Source of the DNA: Oscillospiraceae bacterium
GTDB taxonomy: Bacteria; Bacillota; Clostridia; Oscillospirales; Oscillospiraceae
Direction: 5' to 3'
DNA: 35,169 nucleotides
Assembly (NCBI GenBank): GCA_015068155.1
Contig: SVLC01000018.1
Coordinates: 1 to 35,169 of the forward strand
The notes below the pieces were generated by a model, which worked only from the letters and a program-made list of their open reading frames with translations, was not told the DNA's origin and did no database searches. The position numbers and the translations under genes were made by a program. Below, piece by piece: positions 1-9,363 of this stretch; within the stretch, counting starts at the first letter, position 1; each line of letters opens with the position of its first letter.

Positions 1-331
1 CCGGGCGGCCGTTATAGGTATCCGGCACCTTGATCACAGTGCGTTCGCAGCTTCCCGGGCCGCTCAAGGCATACGCATTACGGGTATCGGTCAATGTAAA
101 TTCCAAGGTTTCCGCATAATAGTTGGCACCGCAGCGCGCGCATACATCGGAATCATCGGTGAAGCTGTGGCCATTGGCGCAGGATCCGGCAGGTTTTGCC
201 GTGGAGGAAGGCGATATCGAAGGAGATGTGCTTGAAGCAGTTGGCAGCGACAGGGAGGGAGATTGTTCTCCGCAAGATGCAAGCAGAATCAGACAGGCGA
301 GCATAACCAGCAAAGCTTGTATCTTCTTCAT
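1..331 (-). CDS. Putative lipoprotein, possibly BspA-like LRR type; C-terminal part runs off the left edge
   Basis: Reverse-strand reading from ATG at 331: MKKIQALLVMLACLILLASCGEQSPSLSLPTASS...CANGHSFTDDSDVCARCGANYYAETLEFTLTDTRNAYALSGPGSCERTVIKVPDTYNGRP. It has a lipobox (LLASC), a CxxC-type pair and a BspA-like 'VPDTYNGRP' stretch. It is open to the edge, so it is absent from the ORF track. Confidence 0.75.
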   Translation of the reverse strand, partial: MKKIQALLVMLACLILLASCGEQSPSLSLPTASSTSPSISPSSTAKPAGSCANGHSFTDDSDVCARCGANYYAETLEFTLTDTRNAYALSGPGSCERTVIKVPDTYNGRP

Positions 332-344
332 AATAATTCTCCTT

Positions 345-458
345 TCACAGCAAAATATATTCAACTTCTATCATTTTCGCTCCGCGGTTGGCGGAGCATT
401 CCCTGCGGAAGAGCATAGCGGCTCCTCTGCCCCACCGCATATAGCGAATCATCCACAT
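345..458 (-). CDS. Small ORF (37 aa), hypothetical
   Basis: MWMIRYMRWGRGAAMLFRRECSANRGAKMIEVEYILL. AAAGGAGGG SD seven nt upstream of the ATG at 458, promoter-like boxes further upstream, and a stop 13 nt before the lipoprotein start. Confidence 0.4.
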   Translation of the reverse strand: MWMIRYMRWGRGAAMLFRRECSANRGAKMIEVEYILL

Positions 459-500
459 AACGAGCCCTCCTTTTGTGTTTTTATGAACTTCGTTTGTTTT

Positions 501-529
501 ATTGTAACACACACTCTTGCGAATTACAA
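501..529 (-). promoter_or_regulatory. Putative sigma-A promoter for the small ORF and lipoprotein
   Basis: Minus strand TTGTAA (524-529), 17 nt, TACAAT (501-506). Confidence 0.5.
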
Positions 530-636
530 GTAAAATTATCCTAAAAAACAGCAACGGCGCACTTCGCTTGCTCAGGATGACATGGTTTTCGGTGGCGTTC
601 CGGAATAACCGGCCAGGAGATTATCGCCGCCGGGTC

Positions 637-664
637 GGCAAGGCCATAGCCTTGCCCTACAGAA
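637..664. repeat. Hairpin with CCCTACAGAA tail (REP/MITE-like)
   Basis: GGCAAGGC-CATA-GCCTTGCC followed by CTACAGAA. The tail matches the hairpin at 23525-23555. Confidence 0.5.
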
Positions 665-694
665 GACGATGACATATTGGGGCAAAATGATTTT

Positions 695-723
695 GCAGGG
701 GAAGGTCTCAGACCCTCCCCTGC
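695..723. terminator. Inverted repeat downstream of the nucleoside kinase; possible terminator
   Basis: GCAGGGGA.GGTC-TCA-GACC.TCCCCTGC. No strong T-run on the minus side. Confidence 0.4.
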
Positions 724-746
724 AATTCTTTATGCGCATTTTGATC

Positions 747-2441
747 TTAGCGGTAGAAGGTATTGCCGCCGATGAACTCCCGCACCAAGGATGTGGGCGG
801 AATTTCGTCGTCTACATCCGCTTCTTCGATGTAATTCAGCACCTTTACAATGCCCCGGACCTCGTCGTAATACTCATCATCCGGCTCCACTGCGGTCAGC
901 AGCGGGAAAATATGCTTTTTCAGCACCGGCAGCTCATACAGCGTGGAGGAATTAAAGATCACATCCGCATTTTCCTGGAACGGGAAGATCCACCGTTTCT
1001 CTCCCCTCTGCACCGATTCCCACATGGAAAGAGTGCGCTGCACCGAAGAGCCCCGGCCTTCAAAGTCCCGGACGATCCGACGCAACAGCCGCAAATAACT
1101 GCTGGGAATACGGTTGTGATGGTCCAGGTCCAGCGGCAGCAGAGGGCTGACATAAAGCCGGAACACCAGCTTGTCATCCAGGTCTTTCGGCAGCAGCATC
1201 GGATTCAGGCCATGGATACCCTCCACAATGATCACCGTCTGTTCTGTCAGCCGCAGCTTATGCCCTTTCCACTCCCGGCTGCCGGTTTTGAAGTTGAAGC
1301 TGGGAAGCTCCACTTCCTCGCCTCGCAGCAAGGCTTGCAAATGCTGGCTGAACAGGTCGGTATCAATGGTATTGATATGCTCCAGGTCAACCTTGCCATC
1401 GGGACCGGGGGCGATCTTATCCCGGTCGATATAGTAATCATCCAGACTCATAAGGATAGGCTTTTTGCCATGGACCCGCAGTTGGGTCGCCAGGCGGTTG
1501 GCAGAGGTGGTCTTGCCGGAAGAGCTGGGACCTGCCAGCATCACCGCTTTGGCACCACGCTGGCACACCATATCGGCGATCTGGGAATAGCGCTTCTCGT
1601 GGAGCGCCTCATTGACCCGGATCAGTTCCCGGATCTTGCCGGACTTCACCAGTTCATTCAGATCGGCTACGTCCTCGCACTCCATCAGCTCGCCCCAGCG
1701 CTGGCCCTCAGTGTAGACATGCAAAAACTGAGGAGAGTCCTTATAAAGGCCAACCCGGTCGGGATCATGGTCATCCGGCAACACAAATACGAAGCCACCG
1801 GGAGCATCCAACACCTGCCACACCGACAGATAGCCGGTGGAGGGCAGCATTTCACCGTAATAGTAATCACGGAAATTCTCATAGCAGTACCAGTCGAAAT
1901 GCTCCGCCTTGCGCCAGCGCAGCACCCGGGCCTTATCGGACTTCTGATTGGCGTCGAAATAGGCAATGGCTTCCCGGGTGGTGGTGCGGGTGCGGATCAA
2001 GGGAATATCAGCAGCAATGATATCAGCGATTTCCTGCCGGAGCCGCTGGATGCTGTAATCTTCCGGTTTTTCCAATTCAAAAAAGATACCGTAATTGACG
2101 GTGCAGTGCATTCTGGCTCTGGCCTCCGGCCACAGCCGGTTCAACGCCAGAAAAATAACGAACTGGGCCGTGCGGGTATAGGCCGCTTTGCCTGCAGTAT
2201 CCTGGTAACGGATCAGTTTCACCTCGCCGCCGGATGCCGCCACCGCGGAACGGGTCTTGGTGTTGGCCACATCCTTTTCCCGCAGGGGGATATAATTGAG
2301 CGTAAAGACCTCGCCGGCGATCCGGGCCGCCAAAGGATTGGTAGAAAGCCGGTCCGTGGCAAGGCCCAACTGACGAACCATATCCAGCAGAGATTGGCCG
2401 GATTGGGGCGTTACACTGTGCTTATCGATGATCAAATTCAT
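747..2441 (-). CDS. Nucleoside (uridine) kinase-like protein with N-terminal TGS/ThrRS-like region
   Basis: MNLIIDKHSVTPQSGQ... P-loop GPSSSGKTTSANRLA, 'SLDDYYIDRDK', 'IIVEGIHGLNP'. Start at 2441 is preceded by an AGGAGGT SD. Confidence 0.85.
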   Translation of the reverse strand: MNLIIDKHSVTPQSGQSLLDMVRQLGLATDRLSTNPLAARIAGEVFTLNYIPLREKDVANTKTRSAVAASGGEVKLIRYQDTAGKAAYTRTAQFVIFLALNRLWPEARARMHCTVNYGIFFELEKPEDYSIQRLRQEIADIIAADIPLIRTRTTTREAIAYFDANQKSDKARVLRWRKAEHFDWYCYENFRDYYYGEMLPSTGYLSVWQVLDAPGGFVFVLPDDHDPDRVGLYKDSPQFLHVYTEGQRWGELMECEDVADLNELVKSGKIRELIRVNEALHEKRYSQIADMVCQRGAKAVMLAGPSSSGKTTSANRLATQLRVHGKKPILMSLDDYYIDRDKIAPGPDGKVDLEHINTIDTDLFSQHLQALLRGEEVELPSFNFKTGSREWKGHKLRLTEQTVIIVEGIHGLNPMLLPKDLDDKLVFRLYVSPLLPLDLDHHNRIPSSYLRLLRRIVRDFEGRGSSVQRTLSMWESVQRGEKRWIFPFQENADVIFNSSTLYELPVLKKHIFPLLTAVEPDDEYYDEVRGIVKVLNYIEEADVDDEIPPTSLVREFIGGNTFYR

Positions 2442-2635
2442 AGGTTTACCTCCTGTCATACTGGTTTGGGCAAGAAAAAAAGGTTGACTGCCCAGCAAAA
2501 ACCGGTAGTCAACCATTTACGGTGGTTCGTAGAAACGCCTGCCCATATTGCAGGTATATACCCTCATATCCGAAGCAGGTCGGCTCGGACTTTGTCGAAA
2601 AGTATTATACCACATTGGATTCAAAAATGCAAGAA

Positions 2636-3613
2636 TTATTTCATTCGATAGCTTTGTACCCCGGTTCCGGGATAATAATGCAGCAAAATCTGGCGGTAAT
2701 CACTGCCGCTGCGGGCCATGGCATCGGCGCCGTACTGACTCATGCCTACCCGATGGCCCTGGCCCCGGGTATATACTGTGATGCCGGTTTCCGATGCCGC
2801 CAGGGTAAAGGCCGTTGAGCGAAGGGACAGTTTTTTTCGCAGATCCGTACCGGTGAAGGTTACGCCGCAGATATCCGCCGTTTTTACTCCGCCGCCCTGG
2901 GTGTATGTAATCACACCGAACCAACTGCCGGGCACACCGGACAAGGTGATCCCCAGCGCTTCTTCAAATGCCTGCACTGTGAATTCCTTCTGATCGGTAT
3001 AATAGGCAGCATGCTCCTCCCCCGGGCTTTCCACCGATTGCAAATAGGGATAGTCCTGTCCCCACACCGCCAGGGCATCCTCAGTGCTGCCGCCAGAACA
3101 GGAGAAATAAGCCGCCACGATCAGTTCTCCTTCATAGCATACAACCTGGTCTGCAGTTTCGGAAAGGGCGGATCGAAATTTGTCGATCTGCGCCGAGGTC
3201 CCCCCTTGCTGAATATACCGCAGCGGCGACAAATACCCCTGGCAGCAGGAAGAATCGGTGCAGACCGCGTTGGGCGTATGATTTCCCGTTTGCAGACAGC
3301 TTCGCAGTGTGAAGGTCCTGGCAGCCACCGCCTGGGCTTTAATGGCTTCCGTAGCAAAATCCGCCGGCACCTCCGCCAGCAGAACCCCCAGTAAATACTC
3401 TTCCAACTCCATCTGCACCGTTTGATCACCGGTGATCACAGGAACTGTAATCGTTTGGGTAGAAACCGTGGTGGTTTGGGTTGGTAAGGCATTGTTTTCC
3501 GGCTGCTGTGGCTTTTCCCCGTTTCCTTTCCATATGACAGCGGTTACCAGCAGCGCCGGCAGGCCGATGCCCATGGCAATCGCTTGAATCCATTCTTTTT
3601 TCCATTGCATCAT
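2636..3613 (-). CDS. spoIID: SpoIID/LytB domain protein (stage II sporulation protein D-like)
   Basis: Single N-terminal TM; 'MELEEYLLGVLLAEVPADFATEAIKAQAVAARTFTL' and 'GQGHRVGMSQYGADAMA' are SpoIID hallmarks. Confidence 0.85.
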   Translation of the reverse strand: MMQWKKEWIQAIAMGIGLPALLVTAVIWKGNGEKPQQPENNALPTQTTTVSTQTITVPVITGDQTVQMELEEYLLGVLLAEVPADFATEAIKAQAVAARTFTLRSCLQTGNHTPNAVCTDSSCCQGYLSPLRYIQQGGTSAQIDKFRSALSETADQVVCYEGELIVAAYFSCSGGSTEDALAVWGQDYPYLQSVESPGEEHAAYYTDQKEFTVQAFEEALGITLSGVPGSWFGVITYTQGGGVKTADICGVTFTGTDLRKKLSLRSTAFTLAASETGITVYTRGQGHRVGMSQYGADAMARSGSDYRQILLHYYPGTGVQSYRMK

Positions 3614-3700
3614 TTGTATCACCCCGGGATATTCTATCGCCTTGCGGGTAAAAATGCCGTCGAGGGATGGCATACAGGCATGAGAATTTACGCAGCATTC

Positions 3701-3729
3701 TTGACATCGGACGCTATTGTCAGTATAAT
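3701..3729 (+). promoter_or_regulatory. Consensus sigma-A promoter
   Basis: TTGACA (3701-3706), 17 nt, TATAAT (3724-3729), upstream of the ATG at 3764. Confidence 0.8.
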
Positions 3730-3763
3730 GAAGATGCGAAAATTGTCGAATTGGAGCGAATAC

Positions 3764-5488
3764 ATGAGACATTTCTTAAAGAAAATGATACCGTTTCTGC
3801 TGGCGCTGGCCATACTGCTCAGCGTCGGGTGGTATTTTTTGGTTTATGACACCACTTTGACCCGGGATCTGCTGCTGCATCAGGCTCGACGGTTTGAAGA
3901 AAACGGAGACACCGGTGCCGCCGTTTGGCTTTACAATCTCGCCTATTTACAATCGGGACACGATGAGACTGTGGCCATTGAATTGGCAGAGCAGTTTAAG
4001 CAGATCGGAAACTATTCCAAAGCCGAATCCACATTGACAAAAGCCATTCAAGATGGCGGCAGTATAGAGGTATACATCGCCCTGTGCAGTACCTATGTGG
4101 AGCAAAACAAGCTGCGCGATGCGGTAAATATGCTGGACAAAGTGACAAATCCCCAGATCAAGTCCCAGTTGGATGCGCTGCGGCCCACCGCGCCTGTGGC
4201 ATCGGTCAACACCGGCACTTACGATCAGTATCTGCAGCTCAGTTTCACAGCCGATGGCGCAACGGTGTATGCAGCCACAGATCTGGATTATCCCGACACC
4301 CGGGATCTTTACACCGCTCCGCTTTCTCTGCCCAAGGGACAAACCACGGTGTACGCTTTATCCATCGCTGAAAACGGTTTGGTAAGTCCGCTGGCGATCT
4401 ACGGCTACATCATTCAAAATGTGGTGGAGGAAGTCACCTTTGCCGACAGCTATGTAGAAAACGCTTTACGGCAGCTTCTGCAGATTCCGGCAGAAGAAAC
4501 CGTATACAGCAATATGCTGTGGAATCTGGAGGAATTCACCTTCCCCGCGGAAGCACTCTCCTGCCAGGATCTTCAATGGCTCACCGGCCTGAAGAAACTG
4601 ACCATCCGCAGCTGCAGTCTAACAGACCTGTCTGCCCTGGGCGCTTTGACCCAACTGCAAACTTTGGAGGTAACGGATACTGCCATCGCTGACAGCGACC
4701 TTCGGTTCCTGGGGGAAATGACCTCACTGAACCACCTGACCCTGTCCGGCTGTTCCATCAGCACCATTGCCCAAATGTCCAAGCTGACCAAGCTGGAATA
4801 TTTGGACCTGAGCAACAACATCATCCGTAACCTTTCCGCCCTCAGCGGCATGGTGCAGCTGCAAGAGCTGTATCTGTCCGGCAACGCGCTGATCAGCTTA
4901 AAGGATATTGCCGGATTGCAGAACCTGCAGGTACTGGATGTTTCCTACAATTCCCTGGCCTCCACCGCCCCGGTGGCATCCTTGACCGCGCTGCGAAAGC
5001 TGGATGTATCCAGCAACAATCTGATGCAGCAGGATCTGGAAGGTCTGCAGGCACTGACGGAACTGGAGCATTTTGCCGCCGCCTACAATAACCTGATCGA
5101 TTTGGATGTGCTGCAAAACTGCAAAAAACTGAAGACCCTGAATGTATCCCACAACACGCTGCTGAACATTCAGGCAGCCGCGCTTTTGCCCATGCTGGAG
5201 GAATTGGACTTCTCCCACAACGAGGTCAGCAGACTTCCTTCTTTTACCGCCAACAGTCCTCTGAAGGTGATTCGCGGCGAATATAATATGCTCACATCGC
5301 TGGATAATCTTTCCGGACTAAGCAATCTTACCTATGTGTATATGGATTACAACGAAAAGCTTTCCAACATCAATTCCCTGCAGCATTGCAAGGCTTTGGT
5401 GGAGGTATTTGTATACGGTACCAAAGTGACCAATGTTTCCAAGCTGGCGGATGCCGGTATCCTGGTGCATTATACACCCAAGGTTTAA
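3764..5488 (+). CDS. Membrane-anchored protein with TPR-like, chitobiase-C-like and leucine-rich repeat regions
   Basis: MRHFLKKMIPFLLALAILLSVGWYFLV (TM/signal); TPR-like helices; 'LSFTADGATVYAATDL...YTAPLSLPKGQTTVYALSIAENGLVS'; then repeated 'L..LxxLxLSxNxI..L..L' LRRs. Confidence 0.8.
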   Translation: MRHFLKKMIPFLLALAILLSVGWYFLVYDTTLTRDLLLHQARRFEENGDTGAAVWLYNLAYLQSGHDETVAIELAEQFKQIGNYSKAESTLTKAIQDGGSIEVYIALCSTYVEQNKLRDAVNMLDKVTNPQIKSQLDALRPTAPVASVNTGTYDQYLQLSFTADGATVYAATDLDYPDTRDLYTAPLSLPKGQTTVYALSIAENGLVSPLAIYGYIIQNVVEEVTFADSYVENALRQLLQIPAEETVYSNMLWNLEEFTFPAEALSCQDLQWLTGLKKLTIRSCSLTDLSALGALTQLQTLEVTDTAIADSDLRFLGEMTSLNHLTLSGCSISTIAQMSKLTKLEYLDLSNNIIRNLSALSGMVQLQELYLSGNALISLKDIAGLQNLQVLDVSYNSLASTAPVASLTALRKLDVSSNNLMQQDLEGLQALTELEHFAAAYNNLIDLDVLQNCKKLKTLNVSHNTLLNIQAAALLPMLEELDFSHNEVSRLPSFTANSPLKVIRGEYNMLTSLDNLSGLSNLTYVYMDYNEKLSNINSLQHCKALVEVFVYGTKVTNVSKLADAGILVHYTPKV

Positions 5489-5496
5489 TATCCCCG

Positions 5497-5526
5497 GCGG
5501 GAGGCGCTTGCAGCCTCCCGCTTTTT
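5497..5526 (+). terminator. Rho-independent terminator of the LRR gene
   Basis: GCGGGAGGC-loop-GCCTCCCGC followed by TTTTT. Confidence 0.85.
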
Positions 5527-5620
5527 GTGACGATATGATGAAATTTTCCACTTTACCGCCCCGCCAAAAGGGTATAAGGAAAAAAACAGCCCGTATCTGA
5601 ACTTTTGACACGATATGCAA

Positions 5621-5649
5621 TTGACACCCACCGAAAAGGGTGCTATACT
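5621..5649 (+). promoter_or_regulatory. Putative sigma-A promoter
   Basis: TTGACA (5621-5626), 17 nt, TATACT (5644-5649). Confidence 0.7.
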
Positions 5650-5686
5650 TAAGCTAGCATATTATTAAGAAAAGGAGATTGAAATT

Positions 5687-7414
5687 ATGAAATGTTCCAA
5701 TTGCGGCGCAGATCTGGCTGAAGGCACAAGGTTCTGTGGCGCCTGCGGTACCGCTGTAGCATCTGAAGCCGTTGTAGAAGAGCCTGTCGCAGCAGAAGCT
5801 CCCGCAGAGACCGTCGACACCCCCGAAACCGAAAAACCCGCGGAAACCAAGAAAGAAAAAGGCCCCAACAAAGTGGCGCTGGCTTTGACCGCTTTCGGCG
5901 CAAAGATCAAAACCGCTGCCCAGCCTGTGGTGGATAAGTGCAAGCCCTTTGTGGAAAAGAATAAGCTGTGGATCGCCGGCGGCGCTTGCCTGGCTATTCT
6001 GCTGATCACCGTGCTGATCGTGATCGGCGCATGCAACAGCGGCAACGGTTTTATTCCCGTGGAGCACGCCATTGATGCCACCGTCAGTGAGGATGGCGAA
6101 GTACTTGTCCGCTTTGACAACAAGAAGGTCATTAAAACCGGCATTGAAGCAAAATCCATTAAGGACCGTCAGAAGAGCATGGATGGCAATGTGCTGACCT
6201 TCCGGACCAACGACAATCAGTTGGTGGTTGTAAAGGGCAAGAAGGCTACCGTGGTGGCAGAAAATGTCGTTGAATACATTCTCAGCGTGGATGGCACCGG
6301 CATCGGCTTCGTTACCGAAGAGGATGGCGAAAACGCGCTGAAGCTGATGAAGGTCGGCAAGAAGAAGGCCAAGACCGTTATGGAGCAGGAGCCCACCAGC
6401 TTTGACCTGTCCCCCGATGGCAAGAGCATGGTGTACACCAAGCTGGATAAGGAAAACGGCAAGGTGGATCTAATGTACTTCAGCGGTTCCAAGAGCAAGA
6501 AGATCACCTCCTCCGATGTGGATCTGGTCGGTCTGTCCAACAAGGGCAAGCAGATCTATGTGGTCGGCAAGAACGACGACGGCGACAAGATTCTCTACGC
6601 TTACAACACCCGGGGCAACAAGAAGAAGGTCGGCAACTGCTCCAACAGCAGTTTCATCTTCAATGATGATCACACCCAGATCTTGTTCTATGACGGCAAG
6701 CTGGATCTTTCCGATGGCATCGAACTGAAGACCTATGTATCCGTCAAAGGCAAGGAGGCCAAACGAATCTCATCCAACCCCGCATATCCCCTGATCCCCA
6801 ACAGCAGCACCAGCTACAAGAATGATTACGCATCCACCTATCCCTCCGATGATCTGTTCAACAAGGTATACGCCTGCCAAAAGGACGGTCAGATCAACCT
6901 GTGGCTGCTGAAGAAGAACGAAAACAGAAGCAAGCGTCTGGCCAGCAATGTTACCGATGCTACGCTGGACGAAAGCGGCAAGTTCGTGTACTACAGCACT
7001 AAGGGCAACAACCTGAAGATGCTGAAGATCAGCCACGGTGAGCGCGCTGCCGACAAGGCAAAGATCATTGCCGAAGATGTGAGAAACTATGTGGTCACTT
7101 CCGACCGCTCCAAGGTTTACTTCGTCTCCGATGACGCGCTGTACAGCGTCAACGGCAAAACCGGCAAGGGCAAGAAGACCATCGCCGCTGAAAACGTAGG
7201 CTATACCCTGGCCTTGAATCAAAAGGACATCTGCTACTATTATGTGGATGAAGATGTCTACGCCTGCTCCAATGGCAGACGGGGCAAGGTCGTGGTGCAG
7301 GAGGCTGAGGATCTGGAAGCCACTGCCAACGGCATCGTGTACATCGCTACCGAGGATGCCATTTACGCCACCAAGACCGCCAAAAAGCCTGCCAAGATCT
7401 ACACCGAAGGCTAA
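5687..7414 (+). CDS. Zinc-ribbon protein with one TM and a predicted beta-propeller-like extracellular region
   Basis: N-term MKCSNCGADLAEGTRFCGACG (two CxxC); TM 'LWIAGGACLAILLITVLIVIGAC'; repeated 'DGTGIGFVTEED', 'SPDGKSMVYTK', 'DESGKFVYYSTKG' blade-like motifs. Confidence 0.75.
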   Translation: MKCSNCGADLAEGTRFCGACGTAVASEAVVEEPVAAEAPAETVDTPETEKPAETKKEKGPNKVALALTAFGAKIKTAAQPVVDKCKPFVEKNKLWIAGGACLAILLITVLIVIGACNSGNGFIPVEHAIDATVSEDGEVLVRFDNKKVIKTGIEAKSIKDRQKSMDGNVLTFRTNDNQLVVVKGKKATVVAENVVEYILSVDGTGIGFVTEEDGENALKLMKVGKKKAKTVMEQEPTSFDLSPDGKSMVYTKLDKENGKVDLMYFSGSKSKKITSSDVDLVGLSNKGKQIYVVGKNDDGDKILYAYNTRGNKKKVGNCSNSSFIFNDDHTQILFYDGKLDLSDGIELKTYVSVKGKEAKRISSNPAYPLIPNSSTSYKNDYASTYPSDDLFNKVYACQKDGQINLWLLKKNENRSKRLASNVTDATLDESGKFVYYSTKGNNLKMLKISHGERAADKAKIIAEDVRNYVVTSDRSKVYFVSDDALYSVNGKTGKGKKTIAAENVGYTLALNQKDICYYYVDEDVYACSNGRRGKVVVQEAEDLEATANGIVYIATEDAIYATKTAKKPAKIYTEG

Positions 7415-7425
7415 TTACCAATAAA

Positions 7426-7456
7426 AAGCGTGGACACAAGCCTTGTGTCCACGCTT
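7426..7456 (+). terminator. Terminator-like hairpin of the zinc-ribbon gene
   Basis: AAGCGTGGACACAAG / CTTGTGTCCACGCTT followed by AAATTTT. Confidence 0.7.
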
Positions 7457-7470
7457 AAATTTTACCCTGT

Positions 7471-7502
7471 AAAAGCGCCGCCGGAAAAACGGCGGCGCTT
7501 TT
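7471..7502 (-). terminator. Rho-independent terminator of pgsA (potentially bidirectional)
   Basis: AAAAGCGCCGCC-GGAAAAAC-GGCGGCGCTTTT, just downstream of the pgsA stop. Confidence 0.8.
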
Positions 7503-7504
7503 GA

Positions 7505-8035
7505 TCAATCCCATAGGCATTTCCAATTTTGCACGAAATACTCAATACCGGAATAGACCGTGGTAACCACAATGAGACCTACCACGATGCCGGCGATCAA
7601 ACTATTGGCGGGAAATGCCATCATCACACACAGTCCCACCATGCTGGAGGCGGTCTTAAACTTGCCGCTCTTACCGGCTGCAATAACCTTTCCCTTGGGA
7701 CCAGCCACCATTCGAAGCCCTGAGACCGCGAATTCCCGGGTCAGAACGATCATCAGCGCCCAGGCAGGAAACGAGCCCCACTGACAGAACATAGCCATGG
7801 CTGCAATGGTCAGCAGCTTATCAGCCAAAGGATCCAGGAATTTTCCGAAATCGGAGACCTGATTATACTTTCTGGCGATGTAACCGTCAACAAAATCCGT
7901 CAGACTTGCCAGGATGAAAATGCCCAACGACACCCACATCCACAAATTACTTTGGCCACCGGAAAGGTACATAAACACCATATATGCCGGCAGCATCAAC
8001 ACACGCAAAAGCGTAATTTTGGTTGCGGTCGTCAT
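7505..8035 (-). CDS. pgsA: CDP-diacylglycerol--glycerol-3-phosphate 3-phosphatidyltransferase
   Basis: [21 protein letters not shown]...'[29 protein letters not shown]' CDP-alcohol phosphotransferase motif. Confidence 0.92.
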   Translation of the reverse strand: MTTATKITLLRVLMLPAYMVFMYLSGGQSNLWMWVSLGIFILASLTDFVDGYIARKYNQVSDFGKFLDPLADKLLTIAAMAMFCQWGSFPAWALMIVLTREFAVSGLRMVAGPKGKVIAAGKSGKFKTASSMVGLCVMMAFPANSLIAGIVVGLIVVTTVYSGIEYFVQNWKCLWD

Positions 8036-8036
8036 A

Positions 8037-9362
8037 TTATTCCTCCACAAGATAACCGGACAGATCTCCATCGATGAGACCGTCAATGCAAACCGTTACA
8101 AACTGGCCTTCGGAAATATCGTCCTGGGTCGCGATCCATACACGGCCATCGATCTCAGGAGAGTCGGCATAAGTACGGCCGAAATACTGCTCAAATTCCT
8201 GATCATATCCGTCTACCAGTACTTCCAGAGTCTTGCCGATCATAGATTCATTTTGCTCGTCCATGATGCGGGACTGAATCGTTTCCACCATCTGCGCACG
8301 AGCCTGGGCGATCTCATTATCCACGAAATCCATTTGGGCAGCCGGTGTTCCCTCTTCCGGCGAGAACGGGAAAGCTCCCACCCGTTCCAGCTTCACTTCC
8401 TTCAGGAAGGTACACAGCTCAGCAAACTCCTCTTCTCCCTCACCGGGCAGGCCGGTAATAACGGAAGTGCGCAGCACCAATCCGGGGATTTTTTCCCGCA
8501 GCGTGGCAAAGAGCCAGCGCAGATACTCTCCGTTGCCGCGGCGGTTCATCAGATTCAGGATCTTGCTGTTGCAATGCTGGATAGGAATATCCAGATATTT
8601 GACGATCTTCGGCTCGGATGCGATGGTCTCGATCAGTTCCATGTCGATCTCATCCGGATACAGATAATGCAGACGCACCCAATGAAAATCCATTTGGCAT
8701 AGCTCCCGCAGCAGCTGCGGCAGCAAACGCTTTCCATCTGCCAGGTCAGTACCGTAGCGGCTGGTATCCTGGGCCACCACGATGATCTCCTTGACACCGC
8801 CGGCGGCCAAAAGCCGGGCTTCATACAACACATCGTCCAATTGCCGGGAACGGAATTTACCACGGAGATAGGGAATGATGCAATAGCTGCAGCGGTTATC
8901 GCAGCCCTCGGCGATCTTCAGATAGGCATAATGCTCCGGGGTGGTCAGAATACGGCCGGTTTCCTGCTCGGGGGCGTCAATAGAACCAAAATCGGCGACC
9001 GACTCCCCTTCCAGCAGTTTTTCAATTGCCGGAACCACCTCAGTGTAACTGCCGGTGCCAAGAATACCGTCCACTTCCGGCATTTCCTGCAAGATCTCAT
9101 CCTGGTACCGCTGGGAAAGGCAGCCGGTAACCAGGATCTTGCCTACAAGACCTTCCGCCTTCAGCGCTGCGGTCTGCAAAATGAAATCGATCGCTTCTGC
9201 TTTGGCCGAATCGATGAAACCGCAAGTATTGATGACAACAACATCCGCGCCAACCACATCGGCCTGCACGGTATGTCCCGCTTCCTGGACGCGATACATC
9301 ATTCGCTCGCAATCCACTTGATTCTTGGCGCAGCCAAGAGAAATAAATCCAATATTTGCCAT
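8037..9362 (-). CDS. rimO: Ribosomal protein S12 methylthiotransferase RimO
   Basis: [21 protein letters not shown]..., radical SAM '[22 protein letters not shown]', C-terminal TRAM-like domain. Confidence 0.93.
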   Translation of the reverse strand: MANIGFISLGCAKNQVDCERMMYRVQEAGHTVQADVVGADVVVINTCGFIDSAKAEAIDFILQTAALKAEGLVGKILVTGCLSQRYQDEILQEMPEVDGILGTGSYTEVVPAIEKLLEGESVADFGSIDAPEQETGRILTTPEHYAYLKIAEGCDNRCSYCIIPYLRGKFRSRQLDDVLYEARLLAAGGVKEIIVVAQDTSRYGTDLADGKRLLPQLLRELCQMDFHWVRLHYLYPDEIDMELIETIASEPKIVKYLDIPIQHCNSKILNLMNRRGNGEYLRWLFATLREKIPGLVLRTSVITGLPGEGEEEFAELCTFLKEVKLERVGAFPFSPEEGTPAAQMDFVDNEIAQARAQMVETIQSRIMDEQNESMIGKTLEVLVDGYDQEFEQYFGRTYADSPEIDGRVWIATQDDISEGQFVTVCIDGLIDGDLSGYLVEE

Positions 9363-9363
9363 A

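Noticed and set aside
669-2651. 660-aa plus-strand ORF
   Set aside because: Antisense to the clear nucleoside kinase; low-complexity His/Gln/Arg-rich translation typical of a shadow ORF in GC-rich DNA.
3614-3772. N-terminal extension of the spoIID-like ORF up to 3772
   Set aside because: Overlaps the consensus promoter of the divergent LRR gene; a good start with a TM follows at 3613.
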